Origin: Pedobacter nutrimenti
GTDB lineage: Bacteria; Bacteroidota; Bacteroidia; Sphingobacteriales; Sphingobacteriaceae
Direction: 5' to 3'
Assembly (NCBI RefSeq): GCF_003208655.1
Contig: NZ_QKLU01000009.1
Location: 124,001-188,000, forward strand
DNA length: 64,000 nucleotides
The notes under the pieces are model-generated. The model had not been told where the DNA came from. It did no database searches and worked only from the letters and a program-made list of their open reading frames with translations. A program made the position numbers and the translations under genes. Numbering within the stretch: position 1 is the stretch's first letter; the number at the start of each line of letters is the position of its first letter. This document shows positions 29,123 to 37,490 of the stretch, in pieces.

Positions 29123-30118
29123 ATGGAAAAATTAGGAAAAATAATAGCAATAGGATTCATATTCAGCTTGTGTATTTTCAAAGTCTCTGCCCAGATAGAT
29201 CCTCACTTCTCTCAATACTATGCGAACCCCCTCTGGCTGAATCCCGGCCTGACGGGGGTCACCGATGGAGAGTACAGGTTTAACCTGAATGTAAAACAAC
29301 AATGGGGTTCCCTTTCTAATGGCTACCTGACCGGGGGCGCTTCTTTTGATATGGCTCCGGTTAAAAATTTTGCTTTTGGCGCCATGATCCTCAACCAGAA
29401 TGCGGGTGACATCAGCTACAATAATTTAAGTGCCCTGGTATCGGGTGCTTATCGGATCCGTTTTGGCCAGGAAGGAACCAACATCATTAACTTTGGGATC
29501 CAGGCGGGAATATTAAACAGGAGTTTTGATGTTTCAAAAATTACAACCGGAAGCCAATTCAATCCGGTTACAGGTTACGATGGAAGTGTTCTGATCAATG
29601 AAAATTTTTCTGCCCACAATACCCTGGTTCCTGATGTCAATGCAGGTGCCATGTATTTTGACGGAAGCCCCGATCAGACCATTAATACCTTTCTGGGCGT
29701 GAGCGTCAATCACCTGACCAGACCGGTTGATAAATTTCTGGGATCTAATGTAAAAATGCCCATGCGTTATACCGCTCACGGAGGGGCCCGTATTAAGGTT
29801 TCCGATATCCTTGACATTACACCCAACGGCATTTATATGAAACAAGGCAATTCCAGGGAAATCGCTGCAGGGGCTTATGCACAAATGATGTTAAACAACG
29901 AATCCGATCTGATGTTCGGGGCCAATTACCGGGTCGACGATGCGGCAATTGCTTTTTTCGGACTGCACATTAAAAATATGGTCTTCGGCTTAAGCTACGA
30001 TTTTAATACCTCTTCCTTAAACCGGGCAACGGGCAGTAAGGGAGGTCTGGAATTATCTATTTCTTTTACCAGCAAAAAAGGAATATCCGGTCCTAATTTC
30101 TTCTGTCCTCGTCTATAA
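29123..30118 (+). CDS. PorP/SprF family type IX secretion membrane protein
   Basis: This is a 331-residue outer-membrane beta-barrel protein. The signal peptide (IAIGFIFSLCIFKVSAQ) is followed by the family signature IDPHFSQYYANPLWLNPGLTG, which defines the PorP/SprF group. The rest alternates beta-strands and loops. In Flavobacterium johnsoniae, SprF is needed for secretion of the adhesin encoded next to it, and such genes typically lie directly downstream of large CHU_C proteins. Here it starts 27 nt after the 3576-residue adhesin and precedes an OmpA-family gene. The arrangement suggests a dedicated docking or attachment partner of that adhesin. Confidence 0.93.
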   Translation: MEKLGKIIAIGFIFSLCIFKVSAQIDPHFSQYYANPLWLNPGLTGVTDGEYRFNLNVKQQWGSLSNGYLTGGASFDMAPVKNFAFGAMILNQNAGDISYNNLSALVSGAYRIRFGQEGTNIINFGIQAGILNRSFDVSKITTGSQFNPVTGYDGSVLINENFSAHNTLVPDVNAGAMYFDGSPDQTINTFLGVSVNHLTRPVDKFLGSNVKMPMRYTAHGGARIKVSDILDITPNGIYMKQGNSREIAAGAYAQMMLNNESDLMFGANYRVDDAAIAFFGLHIKNMVFGLSYDFNTSSLNRATGSKGGLELSISFTSKKGISGPNFFCPRL

Positions 30119-30140
30119 TAAAATTATAACCTACATAAAG

Positions 30141-32135
30141 ATGAAGTCTTTTAAATTACTACTCTTGCTCAGCTTCGTTTCAACAATGGCTTTCGCCCAA
30201 TTTGCAACGAGTAATAAGCGTGTGGCCGACGTCTATTTTGACAATAAAGAGTACTATGCAGCTGCGGCCTATTATAAAAAATCCCTTCAGATTTCCTCTG
30301 ACAGTGCGGGCTTTGTAGTACCCTATGGTTTTGACAAAAAAATTAAAGAGGAAAACCCAAAAAAAGAAGATTATGAGTATTCCGTTTTTCAACTGGCGAC
30401 TTCCCTGCGCCTGTATAAGAATTATACCGACGCAGAATCCTGGTATGCAATTGCCAAGAATTTCAGCAATCCTAAATACGTTCTCAGCGGGTTCTGGTAT
30501 GCGGAAACTTTAAGGGCCAATCAACGTTTTGCCGATGCCATTGTTGCATTTAATGAATTTTTGGCCAAGTATAATACTTCTGACTCTTATACAGAGAAAA
30601 CCAGGCAGGAGATCGCTTCCTGTAATTTTGCACTTTATGAAAATAAATATCCAAGATTATATACCTTAAACAGGCTTAACAATGACATTAATCAGTTGGG
30701 GTCTAATTATACGCCCTACCTGTCGGGCAATAACTTTTACTTCACCTCTTCCCGACCAGTACAATCAGGGGGAAAAAATGTGGTGATTGAAGAAGGGAAA
30801 AAAGGTGCCAAAGTGATCCGCAAGGAAAGTCCTTACCTGAATGCCGTTTATGAAGTTTCGGGAAACCTTCAGTCAGACCGTGTGGCCATCAAAAAGTTAA
30901 ATATCGGCCAGGTAAAAACTGGTGAATTCGCCTCACCGGCAATACATCCCAATGGGAAAACAATGTTTATCACCAGCTGGACAACAAAAGGTACCCGAAA
31001 AATCAGTAAACTCAACCTAAAGGATGGCAGCTGGTCTGATCCTGTAGACCTGGGTGGACAAGTCAACGCCGATGGTTACAATTCGATGCAACCATTTGTA
31101 AGCGGTGATGGAAAATACCTCCTCTTCTCTTCGGACAGGCCTGGAGGAAAAGGCAAATACGATTTGTGGTATTGTGTGATCCGAAGTGATGGTTCTTTAG
31201 GCCAGCCGGTAAACATGGGCGATAAAATCAATACTCCGGAAGACGAACAGGGGCCCTATTACAATTACAAAACAAAAAGACTACTCTACAGCAGCAATGG
31301 AAAAATTGGAATGGGCGGGCTGGACTTCTATGAGAGTGAAGGTAATTTCATCAACTGGACCGAGCCCAGGAACCTTGGCTTTCCCTTTAACTCTTCTAAA
31401 GATGACATCTATTTTACGCCCGTTGGTGAGGGGGACCAGGAGGGGTACATCAGCTCCGACAGAGAGTCCCTTTGTTGCCTGGAGGTTTTTCATCTCAAAA
31501 AGAACTACCTGACCGTTCAGGGCATACTTACAGATTGTAAAACCTTAAAACCCCTGGCAGGAGCAACGCTCATTCTAGCCGATTCCGCCGGACAAATGAA
31601 GGTAAACTCAGATAAAGATGGCCGTTACAGTTTCAAGGTCGGTTCCAACAGACAATTAAAGCTGTCTGCAGAAAAACAGGATTATTTTACAAAGAGCCTT
31701 AATTTCAGTTATGACTCTTTATCCAGGGATACCTTGTTTAAAGCAGATTTCTGCCTGACTTCCTACAAAGTCAACGTACCTATTGTGCTTAAAGATGTCT
31801 ACTATGAGTTTGACAGTGACAAGCTCACCGATGCTTCAAAAGAGATTCTTGACAAGTTGTACACCATTATGGTAGATAATGACAACATCAGTATAGAACT
31901 CAGTGCGCATACGGACAATATCGGCACAGAGGCCTACAACCTGGACCTTTCCAACAGAAGGGCAAAATCCTGTGTGGATTACCTGATCAGCAAAGGTGTA
32001 GCTGAATCAAGGATGACCAGCAAAGGCTATGGCTTTAGCAAACCAGTTGCACCCAATCAGTTTCCTAATGGGAAAGACAACCCAGCCGGCAGGCAGCTGA
32101 ACAGAAGAACTGAATTTAAGGTTACAAAACAATAA
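30141..32135 (+). CDS. OmpA family protein with TPR-like and PD40 repeats (PorE-like)
   Basis: This 664-residue exported protein starts with a signal peptide (FKLLLLLSFVSTMAFAQ). A tetratricopeptide-like helical region (about 25-160) is followed by PD40/beta-propeller blades (about 215-440; SPAIHPNGKTMFITSW, MQPFVSGDGKYLLFSSDRPGG), a carboxypeptidase-regulatory-like beta domain (about 450-530), and an OmpA peptidoglycan-binding domain (about 545-664; YYEFDSDKL, SAHTDNIGTEAYNLDLSNRR). This order is that of PorE-type proteins linked to type IX secretion, which anchor the apparatus or substrate to the cell wall. It is the last gene of the adhesin operon. Its stop is followed at once by a hairpin shared with the convergent histidine kinase gene. 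Confidence 0.92.
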   Translation: MKSFKLLLLLSFVSTMAFAQFATSNKRVADVYFDNKEYYAAAAYYKKSLQISSDSAGFVVPYGFDKKIKEENPKKEDYEYSVFQLATSLRLYKNYTDAESWYAIAKNFSNPKYVLSGFWYAETLRANQRFADAIVAFNEFLAKYNTSDSYTEKTRQEIASCNFALYENKYPRLYTLNRLNNDINQLGSNYTPYLSGNNFYFTSSRPVQSGGKNVVIEEGKKGAKVIRKESPYLNAVYEVSGNLQSDRVAIKKLNIGQVKTGEFASPAIHPNGKTMFITSWTTKGTRKISKLNLKDGSWSDPVDLGGQVNADGYNSMQPFVSGDGKYLLFSSDRPGGKGKYDLWYCVIRSDGSLGQPVNMGDKINTPEDEQGPYYNYKTKRLLYSSNGKIGMGGLDFYESEGNFINWTEPRNLGFPFNSSKDDIYFTPVGEGDQEGYISSDRESLCCLEVFHLKKNYLTVQGILTDCKTLKPLAGATLILADSAGQMKVNSDKDGRYSFKVGSNRQLKLSAEKQDYFTKSLNFSYDSLSRDTLFKADFCLTSYKVNVPIVLKDVYYEFDSDKLTDASKEILDKLYTIMVDNDNISIELSAHTDNIGTEAYNLDLSNRRAKSCVDYLISKGVAESRMTSKGYGFSKPVAPNQFPNGKDNPAGRQLNRRTEFKVTKQ

Positions 32136-32141
32136 ACATCA

Positions 32142-33902
32142 TCAGACAAGCCTTTCGAGTTTTTCCCTCAAAACCGGGAGATCGAAAGGCTTGTTTACAT
32201 AATCGTTAATCCCAGATAGCTTGAGTTTCATGCGGGTATCTTCCAGAACTGAGGCCGTTAAAGCGATAATTGGGATATCGCCCTGCTCCTGCCGGGAAAG
32301 TGCACGTATCCTGGAAGCGGTTTCGTACCCGTCCATAACCGGCATATGAAGATCCATTAAAATCAAATCATATTTGTTCCGGACCAATAAATCCAGTACT
32401 GCTGTCCCATTTTCTGCAAACTCCGCATTTATACCCCAACCGGTGAGTATTTTTCGCATCAGCATCTGGTTCATTTCATTATCTTCGGCAACCACAATCC
32501 TAAGACTGCTGATGTCTTTCCATGCATGATCTGCCCTGGAGACCGATGGCTGCAGCTCGGCTAAACTAAAAATCAGGTCAAAGACAAAAGAAGTACCCTC
32601 CCCTGGCCGGCTCTCCATTTGTATGCGGCTCCCGAAAAGTTCCACCAGGCGCCTGACAATAGCCAAGCCCAAACCTGTTCCACCAAAGTTTCTTGCTGTA
32701 GAATTCGATTCCTGTACAAAAGGTTCAAAAATGGCCTGCTGTCTTTGCGGATCAATTCCTATCCCCGTGTCCCGAACGGAGAACTGAACTTTAATCTGTC
32801 TGGCGCTTCGTTCAAGTAAATGGACGCCGATGGTCACAGAACCCTTTGTGGTAAATTTAATTGCATTTACAATCAGGTTGCTTAAGATTTGGGCCAGGCG
32901 CATCGGATCACCAATCATTTCCAGGCCATGCAAATTTTTATCAATTTCAAGATTTAAATCCAGCGCTTTCTCTTTTGCTTTAATTCCCAGACTGGCCGAA
33001 ATGTTAAGGATCAGTTCTTTTAAATCAAAAGGAATATTTTCCAGCTCAATATGACCGGCATCGAGCTTATTAAAATCCAGTACTTCGTTGATCAGGTGAT
33101 GAAGCCCAAGGGCTGAAAACCGCAACATCTTCAGGTTGTCCTCCTGTTCTGGTCTGTGAGGTTCTGTCGTGAGCAAATTTGCAATTCCAATGACCGCATT
33201 TAAAGGTGTCCGGAGTTCATGCGACATCATCGAGAGAAAATCGGACTGGAATTGCGCAGCGTGCTCTGCCTCTTTCAATGCGACATTCAGCTGTTTATTG
33301 AGCATTGACTTTTCCTCTATGCTGATCATGTAGGCCTGATAAAAAAGATAATGGGCGATAATAATGGTCACAAAATTAAGCAGGATTAAAATCTCGTAGG
33401 CCGGTGAGGCCAGTTCATGGGCAGCATTAAAGAAACTCAAAAAGTTATTTCCCCTGGACAGTACCCAAACCATCAATGGAAAACAGCAGCAGATGGAATA
33501 GAAAACCCCAAATTTTTTCCCCAGCAGGTAAAAACTGCACAGGATCACCATATACGTAAATTGCAGGGTCAGGATATTTACTGATCCCGAAAAAAAGAAA
33601 ATATTCGTATTCACCAGCAAAACACCACCGCAAATTAAAAAATGCGAAATCCCTTTCAGTTGGTCCGGCCTGGACAGCAACATTTTCATTAAAGAAAAAT
33701 ACAACAGGAAAATAAAAATGGCCCTGATCAACTGAAAAGTTTCACCTTGTACCATCATCGCCGGAACGGCAATACTTACCTTAATCAACGAAAACAGAAG
33801 GATACAGAAGATGATTTTGATCCTTGCCCTGTTGAACGCATCTGTTTCACTTTGAAGCACTTTTTTTAGTGACCAGTTGAAAAAACCCAATCCTGTTGCC
33901 AT
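32142..33902 (-). CDS. hybrid sensor histidine kinase/response regulator
   Basis: This is a 586-residue membrane-bound kinase. About five to six hydrophobic helices occupy residues 28-195 with no large extracytoplasmic domain, so it may sense a membrane or cytoplasmic signal. A dimerisation/phosphoacceptor domain follows (SDFLSMMSHELRTPLN, His about 228), then the HATPase domain (NLIVNAIKFT, RDTGIGIDPQRQ, GGTGLGLAIVRRLVELFGS) and a C-terminal receiver (VVAEDNEMNQMLMR ... ILMDLHMPVMDGYETA, Asp about 522, then ALTAS and NKPF). Phosphate probably passes from His to the attached receiver and then to an unidentified histidine phosphotransfer protein. No cognate output gene is adjacent. Confidence 0.93.
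   Translation of the reverse strand: MATGLGFFNWSLKKVLQSETDAFNRARIKIIFCILLFSLIKVSIAVPAMMVQGETFQLIRAIFIFLLYFSLMKMLLSRPDQLKGISHFLICGGVLLVNTNIFFFSGSVNILTLQFTYMVILCSFYLLGKKFGVFYSICCCFPLMVWVLSRGNNFLSFFNAAHELASPAYEILILLNFVTIIIAHYLFYQAYMISIEEKSMLNKQLNVALKEAEHAAQFQSDFLSMMSHELRTPLNAVIGIANLLTTEPHRPEQEDNLKMLRFSALGLHHLINEVLDFNKLDAGHIELENIPFDLKELILNISASLGIKAKEKALDLNLEIDKNLHGLEMIGDPMRLAQILSNLIVNAIKFTTKGSVTIGVHLLERSARQIKVQFSVRDTGIGIDPQRQQAIFEPFVQESNSTARNFGGTGLGLAIVRRLVELFGSRIQMESRPGEGTSFVFDLIFSLAELQPSVSRADHAWKDISSLRIVVAEDNEMNQMLMRKILTGWGINAEFAENGTAVLDLLVRNKYDLILMDLHMPVMDGYETASRIRALSRQEQGDIPIIALTASVLEDTRMKLKLSGINDYVNKPFDLPVLREKLERLV
32146..32194. terminator. shared hairpin between convergent OmpA-family and kinase genes
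   Basis: ACAAGCCTTTCGA at 32146-32158 and its exact complement at 32182-32194 form a 13-bp stem with a 23-nt loop, 10 nt after the OmpA-family stop. The whole hairpin lies inside the last codons of the minus-strand kinase gene, whose stop is at 32142. There is no strong T-run. Confidence 0.6.
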
Positions 33903-33960
33903 GAAATTTTCAGCTAAGCTAATTAAATTAAAGAGCGCTTGTCAAAAATTTAGTATAAAA

Positions 33961-34911
33961 TCAGATCGGGCCCAAACTGCGCAGGTCACAGTCCAGGGCT
34001 TCACGGTCCCAGCCTGCACTGTTTGCGGCAGCCTCATAGGTACTTTCTAAAAACTGCATTAACACATTTTCCGGTTGCTCAGCTGAACTTACGACAGCAT
34101 AAGGAAGAATAAACTCTCCCATTTCCTGACTGTAAAATGCCTGCGGGGGCAATACAGGTTGCTTGCTGAAATTTTCCGGAACAGGGTAACAATAAGCATA
34201 AAAAACAGCCTGAGGGAATTGAGGGCTTCCTGGCCAGAAGCCACAGGAACTGACTTCATGAGAATAGGCTTCCTGCATCACCTTAAGAGACATATTCGGA
34301 ACCCCGCCCTGATGTACAGGTGCAGTTCTGCCGGAAAACCGGGTTACAGCAAGGTCAAAAGCGCCCCAGAAAAGGTGCACAGGGCTACATTTGCCCCTGA
34401 AGCGGGCCCGGAATTTTACAAAAACAGGGTGAATTTTGATCAGTACCTGCCAAAAATTATAAATCTCCTGTGCATCGTAAGACTGATGAAGGACATCTTC
34501 CGCAAATGGAATTGCTGGCTCCAGTTCATTGGGGCTTGCATAAATCATTGTGTTTATCCCCGCTGCTTCCAGCTTTTCCATGAGTTCTGCGTAGAAACTG
34601 GCCACGGTCCTTGGATATAAATGGATCACCTCGGTAATTCCGGTACTACAGGTCAGCAGGAGTTCATGACGGATAAAGTTAAAATCGAGCTGAAAGATAC
34701 CTTGTTCGAAAGGCACACTTCCCGTACTCAGGCCCGTTGAAGACACATATAAGGTGACGTGCCAGGAATGATTGATCCAGGGACTGTTGACGAGTCTGAT
34801 TTTCCCGACAATCTGTGTCCAGAGCTGAACGGTCATCAGGCTATCTCCACATTTGCTGAATTCCAACTCAGGCCACCCGCCTGGTATATAAACCTTCCCT
34901 TTATTCATCAC
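33961..34911 (-). CDS. DUF5996 family protein
   Basis: This is a 316-residue cytoplasmic protein of the DUF5996 family, recognised from WPELEFSKCGDSLMTVQLWTQIVGKIRL near the N-terminus, NHSWHVTLYVSSTGLSTGSVP, the PNELEPAIPFAEDVLHQSYD block (near residue 124) and the VHLFWGAFDLAVTRFSGRTAP block (near 178). It has no signal peptide or membrane helix. The family is widespread and its biochemical role is unknown. Two consecutive ATG codons (34911 and 34908) can serve as the start. It is divergent from the luciferase-like oxidoreductase and may share its control region. Confidence 0.8.
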   Translation of the reverse strand: MMNKGKVYIPGGWPELEFSKCGDSLMTVQLWTQIVGKIRLVNSPWINHSWHVTLYVSSTGLSTGSVPFEQGIFQLDFNFIRHELLLTCSTGITEVIHLYPRTVASFYAELMEKLEAAGINTMIYASPNELEPAIPFAEDVLHQSYDAQEIYNFWQVLIKIHPVFVKFRARFRGKCSPVHLFWGAFDLAVTRFSGRTAPVHQGGVPNMSLKVMQEAYSHEVSSCGFWPGSPQFPQAVFYAYCYPVPENFSKQPVLPPQAFYSQEMGEFILPYAVVSSAEQPENVLMQFLESTYEAAANSAGWDREALDCDLRSLGPI

Positions 34912-34943
34912 AAAAAGCTTTGATTATTTATTAAATATAACCA

Positions 34944-35027
34944 TTATTTCTTTTTCTTGTTTAAACTCTTCATCGCTTTGCCAAATAAATCTTCTGCCGA
35001 TCTTGTGGACTGAAAGTCATATCCCAT
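34944..35027 (-). CDS. possible 27-residue small protein upstream of DUF5996
   Basis: A short open frame encodes MGYDFQSTRSAEDLFGKAMK followed by SLNKKKK. The composition is protein-like (helical, Lys-rich end), and it sits on the same strand 32 nt upstream of the DUF5996 start. No ribosome-binding site stands out, and I do not recognise a family. It could equally be chance. Confidence 0.25.
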   Translation of the reverse strand: MGYDFQSTRSAEDLFGKAMKSLNKKKK

Positions 35028-35058
35028 TCCACACACACTTTTTACTCCGGATTCACCT

Positions 35059-35066
35059 TACTTTTG
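35059..35066 (+). promoter_or_regulatory. -7 promoter element for luciferase-like gene
   Basis: TACTTTTG is an exact TAnnTTTG match, 37 nt before the ATG at 35103. An alternative TTG start at 35064 lies inside this element, so it would not be in the transcript. This favours the shorter protein. Confidence 0.45.
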
Positions 35067-35102
35067 AGTTCAGGCTTTGATAAAATAAAATCTCCTATAC
35101 TG

Positions 35103-36113
35103 ATGAAGAAGCAATTAAAAAACATTCCCTTTTCTGTGCTGGATCTGGCGACAGTGATAGAAGGGAAAACCCCTGCCGATACATTTAAAAACAGTCTCGA
35201 TCTTGCCCAGCACGCCGAGAACTGGGGCTATACACGTTACTGGCTTGCAGAACACCACAATATGATCAGTGTGGCAAGTTCCGCAACATCTGTTGTTATT
35301 GGATATATCGCAGGTGGAACAAAAAAAATCAGGGTTGGCTCCGGAGGGATCATGCTTCCAAATCATAGTCCGCTGGTGATTGCCGAACAATTTGGAACAC
35401 TTGCTTCTTTATATCCTCACCGGATTGATATGGGTTTGGGCAGGGCACCTGGTACAGATCAGCTTACCGCAATGGCCATTAGAGGAGAGCGTTTTAATGC
35501 AGCAAACGACTTTCCCCAAGATGTATTGAAGTTACAGGCCTACCTTTCGAGTGACAACAGTACCAGCAGCGTCAGGGCCATCCCCGGCGAGGGCCTGGAT
35601 ATTCCCATCTGGATATTGGGCTCAAGTACAGATAGTGCACGCTTAGCGGCAGCACTTGGTTTGCCCTACGCTTTTGCCAGCCATTTTGCACCGGCTCAAT
35701 TTCTTTCTGCAATAAATATATACCGGCAAAACTTCAAACCCTCTGTGCACCTGAAAGCGCCTTACATCCTTGCCTGTGTGAATGTGGTCGCAGCTCATAC
35801 AGATAGAGAAGCCAATAAACTGGCCACCTCCCTGTATCAGTTGTTCCGGGGAATTGTAACGGGAAAAAGAAAACTGCTCCAGCCACCTGTGGAAAGTATG
35901 GATGACATTTGGACGCCTTACGAAGAAGAACAGGCAGGTCAAATGCTCGCCTGTACCTTTACAGGGAGTAAAGGCACTTTACAACGGGACCTTCAACAAT
36001 TTCTGGACCAGACACAGGTGGATGAGATTATGGCCACCTCCCATATCTTTGATCACCAGGCCAGAATGCTCTCCTATCAACTCCTGGGTGAAGTATTTAA
36101 AGAAAATATATAA
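35103..36113 (+). CDS. LLM class flavin-dependent oxidoreductase (MsnO8-like)
   Basis: This 336-residue protein has the bacterial-luciferase-like TIM-barrel fold, using FMN/F420-type chemistry. Family marks are PFSVLDLATVIEGKTP at the start, HAENWGYTRYWLAEHHNM near residue 34, RVGSGGIMLPNHSPLVIAEQ near 73, LYPHRIDMGLGRAPGTDQLT near 98 and WILGSSTDSARLAAALGLPY near 164. The last corresponds to the substrate/flavin side loop of the MsnO8 subfamily. It has no signal peptide and is a cytoplasmic monooxygenase or reductase of unknown substrate. The start at 35103 fits the family N-terminus and the promoter element. It converges on the GAF protein with no gap between the stop codons. Confidence 0.88.
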   Translation: MKKQLKNIPFSVLDLATVIEGKTPADTFKNSLDLAQHAENWGYTRYWLAEHHNMISVASSATSVVIGYIAGGTKKIRVGSGGIMLPNHSPLVIAEQFGTLASLYPHRIDMGLGRAPGTDQLTAMAIRGERFNAANDFPQDVLKLQAYLSSDNSTSSVRAIPGEGLDIPIWILGSSTDSARLAAALGLPYAFASHFAPAQFLSAINIYRQNFKPSVHLKAPYILACVNVVAAHTDREANKLATSLYQLFRGIVTGKRKLLQPPVESMDDIWTPYEEEQAGQMLACTFTGSKGTLQRDLQQFLDQTQVDEIMATSHIFDHQARMLSYQLLGEVFKENI

Positions 36114-36641
36114 TTAGTTTAAAGCGGAAATGCGTTTGTTCAATTCCGCTTTAACCATATCTGCAATGCAGGTTAATTTCTTTTTTTCCCAGTGCCCAAA
36201 TTTTCTTTTCATTTTATCAACAATACAGATGGTACCTATCCTTAAGCCTTCGGTAGTGGTGATGTCCGTTGCAGCATAAAACCTCCACCCATATTCTCCA
36301 GCAACCAAAGGATCAGAAATCAGCACCGGATCAGCTACAGATTTCTCAAAAGAGGCCGCATAACCTTTAACAATTGCAATAGAACATAAACTGGATTGTT
36401 CCAGGCGAATACTATACCTGTCTATGAAATTGATCATAGCGACAGGAACATCCAGTAAAGCGGCTGCGATTCCCGCCAACTGATCAAATACAGGCTCGGA
36501 CCTGGTTCTCCAAATTTTGTAATTCTTTAAATTCTCCAAACGATCCACCTCATTGAGCTGGATAACATTCCCTTCAAATATGTTTTTCAATTTTAGCTGA
36601 TTTAAGGTATTTAAGTGTGTATTCCCACCGGGATAAGACAA
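36114..36641 (-). CDS. GAF domain protein
   Basis: This is a 175-residue cytoplasmic protein consisting essentially of one GAF domain (about 45-170): FDQLAGIAAALLDVPVAMINFIDRY, then SIRLEQSSLCSIAIVKGY, and a second half with GWRFYAATDITTTEGLRIGTICIVD. This is the form often found in isolated GAF proteins or fused to histidine kinases in Bacteroidota. No effector domain is attached. The frame's only available start near its beginning is TTG at 36641; no ATG occurs before residue 70, so the true N-terminus is uncertain. Nearby genes encode other single signalling domains, with which it might act. Confidence 0.7.
   Translation of the reverse strand: MSYPGGNTHLNTLNQLKLKNIFEGNVIQLNEVDRLENLKNYKIWRTRSEPVFDQLAGIAAALLDVPVAMINFIDRYSIRLEQSSLCSIAIVKGYAASFEKSVADPVLISDPLVAGEYGWRFYAATDITTTEGLRIGTICIVDKMKRKFGHWEKKKLTCIADMVKAELNKRISALN
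36119..36154. terminator. shared hairpin between convergent oxidoreductase and GAF genes
   Basis: TTAAAGCGGAA at 36119-36129 and its exact complement at 36144-36154 make an 11-bp stem with a 14-nt loop. It begins 6 nt after the oxidoreductase stop codon and lies within the last codons of the GAF gene. No strong T-run follows on the plus strand. Confidence 0.5.
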
Positions 36642-36821
36642 TTTTTATACCTTTATACCAGAAAAGCACCAGTAGCGTCCCAGGGGCCCAAAAACAAACA
36701 CATAAACCTCTATTTCAAATATTTGACCCCAAAACCACAATTTCAGCTATTGAAAATATTTCATTAAAAGAGTAAGGTTGGGGAGTTCATTACTCAAGTC
36801 CCAAACGGACTGTTAAGATGG

Positions 36822-37196
36822 TTAGAAAATGTAACTTGCCTCGAGGAGTTTTTCGATTTTCCTGATCATTACAGATACTTCAAAAGGTTTTTCCAAATAA
36901 TCCCCATAATCCGGATTATCTTTCATAATATAATCTTCTTTAAATCCTCCGGAAGTCAACATCACCGGGATTGGCGCAGTTTGTTGATTAGACTTGAGCT
37001 GTTGAAAAATCGCTCTTCCATCCATCCCATCCAGTCTGATGTCCATCAGGATTAAATCTGGCTTAAAAGTTTCAATAATTCTAAAAACAGGTCTCCCGGT
37101 CATCAACGGAAAAACTTTATATCCATGTTCTTTTAAAACGGTCTCGAACATGTCTAAAACATCCGGATCGTCTTCCACTACAAGTATTCTCTTCAT
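36822..37196 (-). CDS. single-domain response regulator (receiver only)
   Basis: This is a 124-residue CheY-like receiver. The acidic pocket is VVEDDPD at the N-terminus, the phosphoacceptor Asp is residue 52 in PDLILMDIRLDGMDG, the conserved threonine region is PVMLTSGG and the lysine is in LEKPF. No output domain is attached, so it would act by protein-protein contact or as a phosphorelay intermediate. I use the ATG at 37196, preceded by an AGGAA sequence, rather than a GTG seven codons upstream. It has no adjacent kinase with an ATPase domain. Confidence 0.85.
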   Translation of the reverse strand: MKRILVVEDDPDVLDMFETVLKEHGYKVFPLMTGRPVFRIIETFKPDLILMDIRLDGMDGRAIFQQLKSNQQTAPIPVMLTSGGFKEDYIMKDNPDYGDYLEKPFEVSVMIRKIEKLLEASYIF

Positions 37197-37285
37197 TTGT
37201 CGGATTCCTAACAGCACCCCAGTCTGGTCAACTTTTATGCCAGTAACAAAAAAACGTCTATACTTGCAGCATAAAGTTTTTGTAC

Positions 37286-37480
37286 ATGCTTAAAGAAGAA
37301 CAAATTAAAATGATAGCAGATACTTTGCTTCCTGGCTTCCTGCCAAAAGAACCAGTTGAAAGTGAAATTTCTTTTCATTTTACTGTACCACCAAACCAAA
37401 CATTTAAGGTATGGTACCAGAAAAAAGGACAGGCCTGGATTTTCCAGAAATATCAAATCATAACTGCGCAGGAACTATAG
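37286..37480 (+). CDS. small protein of unknown function (64 residues)
   Basis: The frame encodes a compact soluble protein with a helical N-terminus (LKEEQIKMIADTLLPGFLP) and a beta-rich end (ISFHFTVPP, FKVWYQKKGQAWIFQKYQII). It lies alone in the gap between the receiver gene and the PAS gene, both of which are on the other strand. TATACTTG just upstream resembles a -7 element with one mismatch. The start is the ATG at 37286; a TTG two codons upstream is less likely. No family is recognised. Confidence 0.5.
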   Translation: MLKEEQIKMIADTLLPGFLPKEPVESEISFHFTVPPNQTFKVWYQKKGQAWIFQKYQIITAQEL

Positions 37481-37490
37481 GTCTTAGCAT

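Noticed and set aside
36642..36821. 180-bp gap searched for a gene or RNA
   Set aside because: No frame, hairpin or promoter of quality was seen; it appears to be ordinary spacer.
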